Assembly (NCBI RefSeq): GCF_036567905.1
Contig: NZ_DATCTO010000084.1
Location: 1 to 64,000 of the forward strand
DNA from: Candidatus Binatus sp.
Lineage (GTDB): Bacteria; Desulfobacterota; Binatia; Binatales; Binataceae
Reading direction: 5' to 3'
DNA: 64,000 nucleotides
Shown here: positions 39,713 through 49,339 of the stretch, one piece after another
Position numbering within the stretch: the first letter of the stretch is position 1
How the letters are laid out: each line of letters opens with the position of its first letter
Translations under genes and position numbers: made by a program
Notes under the pieces: generated by a model
The model's input: only the letters and a program-made list of their open reading frames with translations
Told to the model about the DNA's origin: nothing
Databases searched by the model: none

Positions 39713-41380
39713 ATGGCGGATGCAAAACATATCCAGGTTTATGACACCACATTGCGCGACGGATGCCAGTCCGAAGACGTCTCGCTGACGGTCTCGGACA
39801 AGGTCACGATTGCCCAACGTCTCGACGATCTCGGTTTCGATTACATCGAGGGCGGATGGCCGGGCTCGAACGATCGCGACGCGGCGTTTTTCAAAGAGAT
39901 CAAGAAGATCAAAATTCACCACGCCAAGATAGCGGCCTTTGGCACGACTCGCCGCTCCGGAGTACGCGCCGCGGCCGATCGCAATCTGCAATTGATCCTG
40001 CGCACCGGGACTCAAGTCGCGACCGTGGTCGGCAAGACCTGGGACATGCACGTCCGCGAGGCGCTGCGAATCCCGCTGAACGAAAATCTCGAAATCCTCA
40101 ACGACACGATCGCGTTTCTGAAAAAAAACTTCGACGAGGCGATTTTCGACGCCGAACATTTCTTCGACGGCTACTTTCACAATCCCGAGTACGCGCTTGC
40201 GTGCCTGAAAGCCGTTGACGACGCGGGCGTCACGCTGATCGCGCTGTGCGACACCAACGGCGGACGCCTGCCCGGCGAAATCGAAGCCGCGGTAACCGCG
40301 GCTCGCGCCGCGGTCAACTGCCCGATCGGAATTCACTGTCATAACGACTCCGACGTCGCGGTCGCCAACACCCTTGCCGGCGTGCGCGCGGGCGCGGTGC
40401 AGGTGCAGGGAACGATCAACGGCTTCGGCGAGCGATGCGGCAACGCGAACCTGGTTTCGATAATCGCCAACTTGCAGCTCAAGCTCGGCTACCATTGCGT
40501 GCCCCCGGCCAAGCTCAAGACGATGCGCGAGGTCTCGACGCTGGTGTACGAACTCGCCAACATCACGCCGTTCGCGCGCCAGCCGTACGTCGGCCGCAGC
40601 GCGTTCGCGCACAAGGGCGGGCTGCATGTCTCGGGAATCCAGCGCAACACCGCGACCTACGAGCACGTCGATCCCGCGCTGCTCGGCAACGATCGCCGCG
40701 TGCTGCTCTCCGAGCTCTCGGGCCGCGCCAATATCGTGTACAAGGCCAAAGAATTCGGCCTCGAGCTCGATACGGCGAACGACAAGATCGGCGCGTTGCT
40801 CGACGAGCTCAAGCGGCTCGAGGGCGCGGGCTACACCTTCGACGGAGCGGACGCTTCGTTCGAGCTGCTGATGCTGCGCACGCTCGGGCTGGCCAAAGAG
40901 CATTTCAACTTTGTCAGTTTCCGCGTCTTCGACGACAAGTGGCATGAGGACCGCGCGCCTTTCAGCGAGGCGGTGGTCGTGATCGAAGGACCCGACGGCG
41001 TGCGCACGCGCAACTCCGCCATCGGCAACGGTCCCGTCAACGCGCTCGATTCGGCGCTGCGTCAAGCGTTGCTGCCGTACTATCCCAATCTCGAGGCGAT
41101 GCAGTTGGTCGATTACAAAGTCCGCGTGCTCGACAACGGCGCCGGCACCGAGGCGCGAGTTCGGGTGCTGATCGAATCGACCGACGGCAAGCGCCGATGG
41201 GGCACGGTTGGATTGTCGAGCAACGTCGTCGAGGCGAGCTGGCAGGCGCTGGTTGACTCGATCGAATACAAGCTGCACAAGGATAACGTGAAGCCGCGGG
41301 CGAAGGCGGCGAGCAAGCACAACGGCGCGCGTCCGCGGTCTTCGCGGGCCGTCGAGAATGCGCCGGCGCGCGCAAGATAG
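39713..41380 (+). CDS. cimA: (R)-citramalate synthase
   Basis: CimA condenses acetyl-CoA with pyruvate to (R)-citramalate, a threonine-independent entry to isoleucine. The 555-residue protein has the HMGL-like TIM barrel (DTTLRDGCQSEDVSLTVSDK; metal ligands in GIHCHNDSDVAVAN; NGFGERCGNANL) and the C-terminal LeuA-type allosteric domain (about residues 415-530). It starts with YDTTLRDG and has the FDAEHFFDGY motif of the CimA/TIGR00977 group, not of LeuA. A basic tail of about 25 residues (PRAKAASKHNGARPRSSR) is extra. ATG 39713 is used; TTG 39704 overlapping the lysC stop is possible. Co-transcription with lysC groups isoleucine-related enzymes, as in Geobacter. Confidence 0.92.
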   Translation: MADAKHIQVYDTTLRDGCQSEDVSLTVSDKVTIAQRLDDLGFDYIEGGWPGSNDRDAAFFKEIKKIKIHHAKIAAFGTTRRSGVRAAADRNLQLILRTGTQVATVVGKTWDMHVREALRIPLNENLEILNDTIAFLKKNFDEAIFDAEHFFDGYFHNPEYALACLKAVDDAGVTLIALCDTNGGRLPGEIEAAVTAARAAVNCPIGIHCHNDSDVAVANTLAGVRAGAVQVQGTINGFGERCGNANLVSIIANLQLKLGYHCVPPAKLKTMREVSTLVYELANITPFARQPYVGRSAFAHKGGLHVSGIQRNTATYEHVDPALLGNDRRVLLSELSGRANIVYKAKEFGLELDTANDKIGALLDELKRLEGAGYTFDGADASFELLMLRTLGLAKEHFNFVSFRVFDDKWHEDRAPFSEAVVVIEGPDGVRTRNSAIGNGPVNALDSALRQALLPYYPNLEAMQLVDYKVRVLDNGAGTEARVRVLIESTDGKRRWGTVGLSSNVVEASWQALVDSIEYKLHKDNVKPRAKAASKHNGARPRSSRAVENAPARAR

Positions 41381-41448
41381 GACGCGAGCGAGCATCCGAG
41401 CACGCCCGATTCTCTCACACTCGAAAAACCAGTCTCTCGCGCATGCCG

Positions 41449-42462
41449 CTAGCTTTTCTTCGGATGCGGCGTGCCGATGTACGGGAACTGCTTGAGCAAG
41501 TCGGTATGCGGCTTGAGTCCGTCGGGCGGAATGTCGCCCTTGGAAAGGAAGGCGAGGCGGTGGTCGATGACATCGTCGGCAAAAACGCGGCCGTTGGGAT
41601 ACTTCGCGGGCTTCGAAGGATTGAAGCTCAGCATGTCGGGCAGGAGGCGGTCGGCGTCGATCGCGGCAATCGCTTCTTCCCGGGTGTAATTGCCGGTATG
41701 CCCCATCAAGTGGACGAACTGATCGAGCCAGCGCTTGCGATCGTTAGCCGGCTCGCCGGCGTTGTATTCTTCTTTGGTCTCGTCGGTGTTGAAGAAGCTG
41801 CTGACCGACGGGTGACCGGCGCGATCGACATGGAGCAGCTTCCCGTCGCGCCGCACGCTGCATCGCCCCCAGATGCGGATCTCGGGCTTGGCGCCGAGTT
41901 CACTCGTCGGCAGCTCGATCACCGTCGAGAACACGTTGGCCTCGGTATTCGAATCCACGCCGGTCCATGGCGATTTGGCGCCGAGGTGCGGCTCGGTGAA
42001 GTTCCGTTTGCCCCTGATATCGAACAGAGCCTTGATTCCGTCGAAGTCGAAAAAGAAGGCGTCGCTGCGACGGCCGGCGAAGAACGTATAGCCGCCGGAC
42101 TTGACGATGTTGGGTTTGGCGCCGAAGGAGACCTCGGCGGCGGTGATGATTTTCTTCCCGACGGCTTCGGGCGAGCGAGTCTCCGCGCCTTTTGCCACGA
42201 AGACGGTTACGGTCTGCTTGCCGTTTTGCGGCGGCGAGAACACGTAACTGATCGCGATGTCCGTCAAGCAGTCTCCGTCGTTGTCGATATTGAGCCGGTA
42301 GATGGCGTCGGGATGGAGTGCTTCGGCATTTGGATTTGCATTGAGGATGAGCACGGTCCGCGATGGATCCGTCGGCGCCTGGAATGCGTAGAGGTCGCAG
42401 AGGTCGAGTCTTTGGTCCCCAAGAGGCGGGCCGAGACTGAGTCCGGTAAAGTGGTTCGACAT
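41449..42462 (-). CDS. DUF4331 family protein
   Basis: This 337-residue protein starts at ATG 42462 after a perfect GGAGGAGG site; an upstream extension is rejected. It begins SNHFTGLSLGPPLGDQRLDLCDLYAFQAP. The DLCDLYAF and FFFDFDGIKALFDIRG stretches mark the DUF4331 family, whose members are found in diverse bacteria and have no established enzyme activity. There is no evident signal peptide. Two short segments, VFAKGAETRS-like and GHTGNYTREEAIAAIDADRLLPDML near the C-terminus, look globular. It is divergent from the cysteine desulfurase gene with a 146-base gap, and convergent with cimA. Confidence 0.8.
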   Translation of the reverse strand: MSNHFTGLSLGPPLGDQRLDLCDLYAFQAPTDPSRTVLILNANPNAEALHPDAIYRLNIDNDGDCLTDIAISYVFSPPQNGKQTVTVFVAKGAETRSPEAVGKKIITAAEVSFGAKPNIVKSGGYTFFAGRRSDAFFFDFDGIKALFDIRGKRNFTEPHLGAKSPWTGVDSNTEANVFSTVIELPTSELGAKPEIRIWGRCSVRRDGKLLHVDRAGHPSVSSFFNTDETKEEYNAGEPANDRKRWLDQFVHLMGHTGNYTREEAIAAIDADRLLPDMLSFNPSKPAKYPNGRVFADDVIDHRLAFLSKGDIPPDGLKPHTDLLKQFPYIGTPHPKKS

Positions 42463-42608
42463 TTTTTCCTCCTCCGTTGAAAATTGAAAATGTGATTGCG
42501 CTGTCCGACAAGATCGTAACAAACGGTAGATCTATTGTCGCCCCGTCTTTTTCCGCCGATCGGCGTAAGCTAAGCTGGGCGCCGCACTGGTGGCGAAGAA
42601 AACCGTCC

Positions 42609-43772
42609 ATGCCGATTTATCTCGATCATAATGCAGGCGCTCCGGTTCGCGCCGAGGCTGCCGCCGCGGTCTCCCGCCTGCTGGCCGACACGGGTGGAAA
42701 TCCCTCGTCGGTGCATCGCTCGGGCCAGCGTTCGCGCCGGATGCTCGAGGTTGCGCGCGCGCAGGTCGCGGCGATCATCGGCGCCGAGCCGCGGCAGATC
42801 GTGTTTACCAGCGGCGGCACCGAATCGAACAATCTTGCCATCTTCGGCGCGATCACCGCGGCCTCTCGACGCCGTAAAATTATTTCATCCGAGATCGAGC
42901 ATTCATCGATCCTCGCTCCGATTGCGGAACTCGAGCGCCGTGGCTTTGAGGTACTGCGAGTCGCGCCCGACTCCGACGGACGCGTCGATCCCGAATGCGT
43001 GCTCGCCGTGCTCGATAGCCGGACCGCACTCGTCACGCTCGGACTGGCGAACTCCGAAGTCGGAACGATTCAGAATCTCGCTCCGCTCGCATCGATGTGC
43101 GGCGAGGCCGATGCGTTGTTTCATATCGATGCGGCGCAGGCCGTCGGGCGAATCCCGGTCGATATCGCGGCGCTGGGATGCGATCTGATGACACTGAGCG
43201 GCCACAAGCTTGGCGCGCATTCGGGAGTTGGCGCTTTGTACGTCCGCGACTTTGCGCGCCTGGCGCCAATCGTTTTCGGCGGGCCGCATGAAAGCGGCAT
43301 GCGAGCAGGCACGCCGAATCTGCTTGGCGCAGTGTCTTTCGGCGCGGCGGCCGAGGCCGCGATGGATGCGATGGCGGCAGAGTCGGTTCGAATCGGTTCG
43401 CTCGCCGCGTCGCTGTTGGCGCGTATCCGCGAGGCGATTCCCGGTCTTCGCTTGAACGGCCCGATGGCTGGCAGGCTTCCGAATACGCTCAACCTGACGT
43501 TTCCGGGCGTGCTTGGCGAGAGCCTGCTGATTGCGCTCGATCTCGAAGGGATTGAAGTTTCGATGGGCTCGGCGTGCGCGGCAGGAGCCGTCGAGCCGTC
43601 GCACGTGTTGCGCGCGATGAGCCGCAGCGTTGCCGACGCGCGCAGCTCGCTCAGAATCAGCCTCGGTTGGAACAACACCGCACCGGAAATCGAAGCCGTC
43701 GCGGCGCTCATCCCGGAAGTGTGGCGGCGCGTCGAGGCCGCCGAACCTCTGTCGGAGGCTAGCGCGCGATGA
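42609..43772 (+). CDS. Cysteine desulfurase (NifS/IscS family)
   Basis: This 387-residue PLP enzyme removes sulfur from cysteine and holds it as a persulfide. Visible are His98 (EIEHSS), Asp174 (HIDAAQAVG), the PLP Lys200 (SGHKLGAHSGVG) and the active Cys323 in MGSACAAGAVEPSHVL. The frame extends 44 codons upstream into the gap, but ATG 42609 (MPIYLDHNAGAP) is the family start. It overlaps mnmA by four bases (ATGA), so its product is probably the sulfur donor for tRNA 2-thiolation. No IscU/IscR genes are adjacent, which favours a tRNA-dedicated role over general Fe-S assembly, although both are possible. Confidence 0.94.
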   Translation: MPIYLDHNAGAPVRAEAAAAVSRLLADTGGNPSSVHRSGQRSRRMLEVARAQVAAIIGAEPRQIVFTSGGTESNNLAIFGAITAASRRRKIISSEIEHSSILAPIAELERRGFEVLRVAPDSDGRVDPECVLAVLDSRTALVTLGLANSEVGTIQNLAPLASMCGEADALFHIDAAQAVGRIPVDIAALGCDLMTLSGHKLGAHSGVGALYVRDFARLAPIVFGGPHESGMRAGTPNLLGAVSFGAAAEAAMDAMAAESVRIGSLAASLLARIREAIPGLRLNGPMAGRLPNTLNLTFPGVLGESLLIALDLEGIEVSMGSACAAGAVEPSHVLRAMSRSVADARSSLRISLGWNNTAPEIEAVAALIPEVWRRVEAAEPLSEASAR

Positions 43773-44875
43773 GGCCGCGAGTGCTGGTTGCGATGTCGGG
43801 CGGGGTGGACAGCTCCGTCGCGGCGGCGATTATGCGCGAGCAGGGTTACGACGTGGTCGGCGTGGCGATGCGGCTCGCACCCGAGCCGTCTGCGCCAATT
43901 GCGAAGCGCCGCGGCACCTGCTGCTCGCATGACGACTTCGAAGATGCGCGCCGGGTGGCGGAGCGGATGGATTTTCCGTTCTACGTGATTGATTTGCGCG
44001 CCGACTTCGCCGCGCGCGTGGTCGATAACTTCGTCTCCGAATATCTGGGCGGGTGCACGCCGAATCCGTGCGTGATGTGCAATCGCGAGATCAAATTCGA
44101 TCGCCTGTGGAGCCGCGCCCGCGCACTTGCGGCCGACTACGTCGCGACCGGACATTATGCCCGAATAGAGCAGGGGACAGACGGCAGATTTCATCTGCTG
44201 CGCGCCGCCGACGACTCGAAGGATCAGTCGTATTTTCTCTTCACGCTGGGGCAGGACGAACTCGCGCGAACAATTTTCCCGCTTGGCGCCATGACCAAGA
44301 CCGAAGTTCGGGCGCGCGCGCGCGCTTTGGGCCTTGCCACCGCGGACAAGCCTGAGAGCCAGGAAATCTGCTTCGTTCCCGACGGCGATTACGCGAGTTT
44401 TGTCGAGCGTCAAAGCGATCCCGCACAACTCCGCCCCGGGTCGGTTATCGACAGCGACGGAAGACGGCTCGCCGCTCACTCGGGCGTGCATCGATTCACG
44501 ATAGGACAGCGGCGCGGCCTCGGTGTCGCCAGTGGGCAGCGGCTGTACGTCCGCGAGATTCGGGCCGGGTCGGGCGAGGTCGTGGCCGGGCGGCGCGAGG
44601 AACTCGATTCTCCGGGCCTGATCGCGAATCGAATCAGCCTGGTCGATAATTCCATTGCGCCGGGGCGCGAGCTGAGGGTCGAGGTAAAGATTCGCCATCG
44701 GCATCGCGCGATCGCGGCAACGATGCGCGTCGATTCAGGGCGCCGGGCGGAGATTCGCTTCGCGTCGGGCGGTCCCGCAGTGACACCGGGACAGGCGTGC
44801 GTTTTTTACCGCGGCGAGGAAGTGCTCGGCGGCGGATTTATCGAGCGGGCGATCACGCAAGAGCAAGCGAACTGA
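43769..44875 (+). CDS. mnmA: tRNA-specific 2-thiouridylase
   Basis: MnmA inserts sulfur at C2 of wobble uridine-34 in tRNAs for Lys, Glu and Gln. The 368-residue protein has the PP-loop SGGVDSS (residues 10-16) for ATP, the catalytic Cys101 in NPCVMCN, the second Cys201 in SQEICF, and the C-terminal beta-barrel (VHRFTIGQRRGLG). It overlaps the upstream cysteine desulfurase and is followed by mtaB after two bases. The three genes form a sulfur-relay and tRNA-thiolation operon. The insertion KRRGTCCSHDDFEDAR near residues 46-61 is the Cys-pair segment common in this family. Confidence 0.97.
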   Translation: MRPRVLVAMSGGVDSSVAAAIMREQGYDVVGVAMRLAPEPSAPIAKRRGTCCSHDDFEDARRVAERMDFPFYVIDLRADFAARVVDNFVSEYLGGCTPNPCVMCNREIKFDRLWSRARALAADYVATGHYARIEQGTDGRFHLLRAADDSKDQSYFLFTLGQDELARTIFPLGAMTKTEVRARARALGLATADKPESQEICFVPDGDYASFVERQSDPAQLRPGSVIDSDGRRLAAHSGVHRFTIGQRRGLGVASGQRLYVREIRAGSGEVVAGRREELDSPGLIANRISLVDNSIAPGRELRVEVKIRHRHRAIAATMRVDSGRRAEIRFASGGPAVTPGQACVFYRGEEVLGGGFIERAITQEQAN

Positions 44876-44877
44876 CT

Positions 44878-46209
44878 ATGGCAACGCGCTTCGCGATCGC
44901 AACGCTCGGATGCAAGGTCAATCAGTACGATTCGGCGATCATCGAGTCGCGCCTGAGCGCACGCGGGATGGAACGCCGCGAGTTCAGCGAGCAAGCCGAC
45001 GTCTATATCGTCAACACCTGCACGATCACCGATCGCGCCGACGCGGAGAGCCTGCGTATCGCGCGGCGCGCGCGGCGGCTCAATCCGAATGCCCGCGTGG
45101 TTATGACCGGATGCCTGGCGCAAGCGAACCCCGACGTGCTCGCGAAGGCGCCGGAGGTCGATGCCGTGATCGGGCTCGGGATGCTCGACGAGCTCGTGCG
45201 CGCAGCCGCTTCAGGAGCGGGCGAGCGCGTGATGGTCACGAATCTGCGCAAGGAAAAGGGGCCGATTGAACTGGCCGCGGTCACGCTGGACGGTCATACG
45301 CGCGCGTTTCTGAAATTGCAGGAGGGATGCGATCAATTCTGCACATTCTGCATCGTTCCGTTTTCGCGCGGCGCCTCGCGCAGCGTCGAGCCGCGACGAG
45401 TGATGGCGGCGCTCGACGATCTTCACGCGCGCGGCTTCAAGGAAGTGGTTCTTACCGGGGTTCATCTCGGCGGCTACGGCAGGGATCTCGAGCCGCGGGT
45501 CGATCTCGCCGATTTGCTCGAGATGATCGCCGAGCGATGCCCGCTGGAGCGGGTGCGGATAAGCTCGCTCGATCCCGAAGAATTGAGCGACCGTATCCTC
45601 GGAATAATCTCGAGCAGCGCAACATTCTGCCCGCATCTGCATCTGCCGCTGCAGTCGGGCGACGACGAAACTCTATCGCGGATGCGGCGGCGTTATCAGC
45701 GCGGCTATTTTCGCGATCGCGTCGAGCGCGTTTTACGCGCGTGGCCCGATGCGGCGATTGGCACCGACCTGATTGTGGGTTTTCCGGGTGAGACGGGAGC
45801 GCATTTCGAGTCGTACTTTAATTTCGTCGAGTCGATGCCGATCGCGTATTTTCACGTGTTTCCGTATTCGGTCCGGGCCGGGACCACGGCGGCGAAGTTT
45901 TCCGGCCGGGTGAAGCCGCTGGAGATCAAGCGGCGCGCCGGGCTGATGCGCGCGCTGGGCGAGCGCAAGCGGGTCGAATTCGCCCGGCGATTCGTCGGGA
46001 CGAAACTTAAGGTATTACTTGAAGAACGCGGGCCGGGTGGCGAGCTCCAGGGCTACAGCCGCAACTACGTGCGGGTATCGACGCAGGGGCCCGATGAACT
46101 GACAAATTGCGAAGTCGAGGTGGAGGCGTCAACCGTTGAAGGCGCGCAGCTGGTTGGGCAGATTGTTCGGCCGTGGGCGGACGATACCGCCTGCCCCCGG
46201 GCCTGCTGA
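44878..46209 (+). CDS. mtaB: tRNA t6A37 methylthiotransferase
   Basis: MtaB converts t6A37 to ms2t6A37. The 443-residue protein has the N-terminal MTTase domain with Cys12, Cys48 and Cys79 for one [4Fe-4S] cluster, the radical SAM motif C151-x3-C155-x2-C158 in EGCDQFCTFCIVP, and a C-terminal TRAM-like domain (about residues 375-435). The order and the start LGCKVNQYDSA fit MtaB rather than MiaB or RimO. ATG 44878 is two bases after the mnmA stop. TsaE (37854) makes the t6A that this enzyme uses. The 3' end overlaps the rnc start. Confidence 0.94.
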   Translation: MATRFAIATLGCKVNQYDSAIIESRLSARGMERREFSEQADVYIVNTCTITDRADAESLRIARRARRLNPNARVVMTGCLAQANPDVLAKAPEVDAVIGLGMLDELVRAAASGAGERVMVTNLRKEKGPIELAAVTLDGHTRAFLKLQEGCDQFCTFCIVPFSRGASRSVEPRRVMAALDDLHARGFKEVVLTGVHLGGYGRDLEPRVDLADLLEMIAERCPLERVRISSLDPEELSDRILGIISSSATFCPHLHLPLQSGDDETLSRMRRRYQRGYFRDRVERVLRAWPDAAIGTDLIVGFPGETGAHFESYFNFVESMPIAYFHVFPYSVRAGTTAAKFSGRVKPLEIKRRAGLMRALGERKRVEFARRFVGTKLKVLLEERGPGGELQGYSRNYVRVSTQGPDELTNCEVEVEASTVEGAQLVGQIVRPWADDTACPRAC

Positions 46210-46897
46210 AGGTTCCCGCACTAAACTCGAGCGCGTGCTGGGCTATTCGTTCGCGCGAGCGGATCTGCTGGAGACCGCGCTGACGCATCCGAGCGCCGCG
46301 GTCGCCAGCGACGTCCATTACGAGCGGCTGGAGTTCCTTGGGGATGCGGTGCTCGATCTTGCGATCGCAGACCTGCTGATGCGCAAGTTTCCGACCGCGA
46401 AAGAAGGCCCGCTGTCCAAGCAGCGAGCGTCGATTGTAAACGCGCGCACGCTGGCGCTGAAGGCGCAGGCGATTGAATTGAACGAGATGATGCGGCTGGG
46501 GAAAGGCGAGGAAAAAAGCGGTGGGCGCGAGAAGACCTCGATTCTTGCGGCGGTGTTCGAGGCGGTGATCGGCGCCATCTACACCGACGGCGGACTCACG
46601 CCGGCGCAACAAGTGGTCGAGCGCCTGTTCACCGGCGATATCGGCGGACCGGCTGCGGAGCGCGATTACAAAACCGAATTGCAGGAAATCGCGCACCGGA
46701 ATTTTCGCACGCAGCCGGTGTACGAACTGATCGCGACGGAGGGGCCCGATCACGCCAGGCGCTTTACCACCCGAATCAGAATCGCGGGCCGCGATCTCGG
46801 CGTGGCCGAGGGTGGCAGCAAGAAGCAGAGCGAACAGGCGGCGGCGCGCCTCGCGCTGGAGCGGATCGAAGAAGAGCGCGGTGAGCGCCATGGGTGA
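46136..46897 (+). CDS. rnc: Ribonuclease III
   Basis: RNase III cleaves double-stranded RNA in rRNA and mRNA processing. The 253-residue protein has the signature ERLEFLGDAVLDL (residues 63-75) with the metal-binding acids, a second acid pair in AAVFEAVIGAIYTD, and a C-terminal double-stranded RNA-binding domain (DYKTELQEI to the end). The start is the TTG at 46136 inside mtaB, preceded by GGTGGAGG with a nine-base spacer. It overlaps era by eight bases. rnc-era is a classic coupled pair for rRNA maturation. Confidence 0.93.
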   Translation: MKARSWLGRLFGRGRTIPPAPGPAEGSRTKLERVLGYSFARADLLETALTHPSAAVASDVHYERLEFLGDAVLDLAIADLLMRKFPTAKEGPLSKQRASIVNARTLALKAQAIELNEMMRLGKGEEKSGGREKTSILAAVFEAVIGAIYTDGGLTPAQQVVERLFTGDIGGPAAERDYKTELQEIAHRNFRTQPVYELIATEGPDHARRFTTRIRIAGRDLGVAEGGSKKQSEQAAARLALERIEEERGERHG

Positions 46898-47777
46898 GCA
46901 TCGCGCCGGATTCGTGGCGGTCGCCGGCCGCACCAACGTCGGCAAATCGACGCTGGTGAATCGGCTGGTGGGCCACAAGGTCGCGATCGTCACGCCGCGT
47001 CCGCAGACCACGCGGCGGCGAATTCTCGGTATCCGCAGCGACGCCGACGCCCAGATCCTGTTGATCGACACGCCCGGACTTCATGAGGCGAAGCAGCAAC
47101 TGAATCAGCGCATGGTGCAGGTGGCGCGGCGCGCGATCGCGGAGGGCGAAGTCATTCTGGCCGTGGTTGAAGCAGGCGATCATCTCAACCCCGGCGATCG
47201 CGCCGTGCTGGTTGACATCCGCGCGCTGGGCCGCCCTACGATCGTTGCGATCAACAAGGTCGATCGCGTCCCGCGCGCTCAACTGCTGCCGCTGATCGAG
47301 GAAATCAACCGCGGATATCCTGGCGCCGAGATCGTGCCGGTCAGCGCACTGAGCGGCGAGAATATCGACGAGCTGTTGCTGACCCTCAAGCGGATGCTCC
47401 CGGTGAGCCCGGCACTGATGTCGCCCGATGAGTACACCGATCAGAGCGAACGGATGATTGCCGAGGAAATCATCCGCGAGAAAATTTTTCTCAAGATGCG
47501 CCAGGAGATTCCGTTCTCGACCGCCGTCAGGGTCGAGAAGTTCGAAGACGACGCGGAGCGCAAGCTCAAGCGGATCGGCGCGACGGTGGTTGTCGATCGC
47601 GAGTCGCACAAAGGCATGCTGATTGGCGCGGGCGGGCGCACGCTCAAGGAGATCGGTACGGCGGCGCGCCTCGAGCTCGAAGAAATCCTCGGCGCGCGCG
47701 TGTTTTTGGAAATCATCGTCAAAGTCGAGCGCGATTGGACACGCGATCCGCGCAAGCTCGCGGAGTTCGGACTGTGA
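46890..47777 (+). CDS. era: GTPase Era
   Basis: Era is a Ras-like GTPase that binds 16S rRNA and assists 30S assembly. The 295-residue protein has G1 GRTNVGKS (residues 13-20), switch regions with TTRRRILGI, G3 DTPGLHE, G4 INKVD, and a C-terminal KH domain (about 205-285; VVDRESHKGMLIGAGGRTLKEIG). Era normally has GRPNVGKS; Thr replaces Pro here. ATG 46890 overlaps the end of rnc, and its stop overlaps the GTG start of der. Confidence 0.96.
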   Translation: MGEHRAGFVAVAGRTNVGKSTLVNRLVGHKVAIVTPRPQTTRRRILGIRSDADAQILLIDTPGLHEAKQQLNQRMVQVARRAIAEGEVILAVVEAGDHLNPGDRAVLVDIRALGRPTIVAINKVDRVPRAQLLPLIEEINRGYPGAEIVPVSALSGENIDELLLTLKRMLPVSPALMSPDEYTDQSERMIAEEIIREKIFLKMRQEIPFSTAVRVEKFEDDAERKLKRIGATVVVDRESHKGMLIGAGGRTLKEIGTAARLELEEILGARVFLEIIVKVERDWTRDPRKLAEFGL

Positions 47778-49225
47778 CGAATTCGCGCGCAGCGTCTGGC
47801 GCCGAGGCGCGGCGGATTGCGGCCGAGGGTCTGCCGGCAGTGGTGCTGGTTGGCCGCGCGAACGCGGGCAAGTCCACGCTGTTCAATCGAATCACCAGGG
47901 GCGGCCGCGCGATTACCAGCGCGATTCCCGGCACTACGCGCGACCTCAATTTCGCCCGCGCGATCCACGGCGACCGCGAATTCATCGTGGCCGATAGCGG
48001 CGGCCTCGAGCTTGGCGGGCATGAGCGGATGACCGAACGGATCGTCGGCGAGGCGCTGGCCGCGGTGGGCGTGGCTGACGTCGTGGTGTTCATGCTCGAT
48101 GGCAGGGGCGGGCTCGGCGAGGCCGACGCCGAGGCGCTGGCGCTGGTGCGCGAAACCGGATGCCCGCTGATCATGGCGGTCAACAAGATCGATCGGCCGG
48201 GACAGGAGGCCGAGGCGGCTGAGTTCTACGCGCTCGGCGGCGACGAGCTGTTTTTCATCTCGGCGGCGCACGGGCGCGGAATCGGCGAGCTACTCGATCA
48301 AGTCGTCGCGCGGCTGCCCAGGCTTGAAGGCGCCGTGGCCGCATCTCCCGACTTGAGGCTGGCGCTTATCGGCCGCCCCAACGTGGGGAAGTCGTCGATC
48401 CTCAACCGGCTCTCGGGTTTCGAGCGCGCGATCGTGGACGACAGCCCCGGTACGACGCGCGATCCGGTGGACGTGCGGCTTTCCGCACAGGGCCGCGACG
48501 TGCTGTTGATCGACACGGCGGGAATCCGCAGGCCGCCGCGCGTCGAAGGCGAGCTGGAGCATCATTCGGTGGGCCGGGCGATCGAAACGATTCGGCGCGC
48601 CAACGTTGTGCTGCTGGTGATCGACGCGAGCGAGGGAATCACCGACCAGGATGCGCGGCTGGCGCGGCTGGTGGACAGCAGCGATCGCGCGATGGTGATC
48701 GTGTGCAACAAATGGGACGTGGCGGCAAAGCAGGGGCGCAAGCTGGCGGCTTTCGTCCGCGACGCGCACGAGCGCTACCCGTTCCTCGACTATGCGACGA
48801 TGGTGTTCACGTCAGCGGTCACCGGCGACGGGGTGGACGGGATCATCCCGGCTGCGACCCAGGCCGGAGATTCGTGGCGTGCAGTCTTTCAGACTTCGCG
48901 GCTGAATCGAACGCTGGCCGAGGCGACGGCCGCGATGGATCCGCCGCAGGTGGACAGGCGGCGATTGAACCTGATGTACGTGACGCAGGTCGGCAGCGCG
49001 CCGCCGCGGCTTCGATTTTTCACCAACGTCGAACACGGCATCCCGGCGCATTACATACGCTTCATCGAAACGCGATTTCGAAAGTCCCTGGAACTTGTCG
49101 GCACGCCGCTGAGGCTCGATTTTCGGCGCACCGGCCGCTCGTGGGTGCAAGGCGGTCCGCCGGGACGGCCGCGCGGCAAGCCTCGCAACCGGCCCGCGCC
49201 GCGCACCAAGCCCGCGCGCGCGTAA
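47774..49225 (+). CDS. der: GTPase Der (EngA), tandem G domains
   Basis: Der is the double-GTPase for 50S ribosomal subunit maturation. The 483-residue protein has two G domains: G1 GRANAGKS with DSGG and NKID, and G1' GRPNVGKS with DTAGIRRPPRV and NKWD. The C-terminal KH-like domain ends in a basic Gly/Pro/Arg tail. The first G1 reads GRANAGKS and the first G3 is DSGGLE rather than DTPG/DTGG. It starts at GTG 47774, overlapping the era stop (GTGA). The order rnc-era-der keeps three RNA and ribosome assembly genes together. Confidence 0.96.
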   Translation: MTNSRAASGAEARRIAAEGLPAVVLVGRANAGKSTLFNRITRGGRAITSAIPGTTRDLNFARAIHGDREFIVADSGGLELGGHERMTERIVGEALAAVGVADVVVFMLDGRGGLGEADAEALALVRETGCPLIMAVNKIDRPGQEAEAAEFYALGGDELFFISAAHGRGIGELLDQVVARLPRLEGAVAASPDLRLALIGRPNVGKSSILNRLSGFERAIVDDSPGTTRDPVDVRLSAQGRDVLLIDTAGIRRPPRVEGELEHHSVGRAIETIRRANVVLLVIDASEGITDQDARLARLVDSSDRAMVIVCNKWDVAAKQGRKLAAFVRDAHERYPFLDYATMVFTSAVTGDGVDGIIPAATQAGDSWRAVFQTSRLNRTLAEATAAMDPPQVDRRRLNLMYVTQVGSAPPRLRFFTNVEHGIPAHYIRFIETRFRKSLELVGTPLRLDFRRTGRSWVQGGPPGRPRGKPRNRPAPRTKPARA

Positions 49226-49339
49226 GGTTGCGGCTGTGGAGCATTGGCGCGGCGGCGTTTCGTACACCGCGCCGGGTCCGGTATATTTCAGGGTCAAGGT
49301 AATTCCCGTGATCTTTCTATCGACAGTCGAGCCCAGTCA

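Noticed and set aside
39470..41395. 641-residue minus-strand frame
   Set aside because: It is antisense to lysC end and cimA, Arg/His/Val-biased, and has no family pattern; a GC-rich shadow frame.
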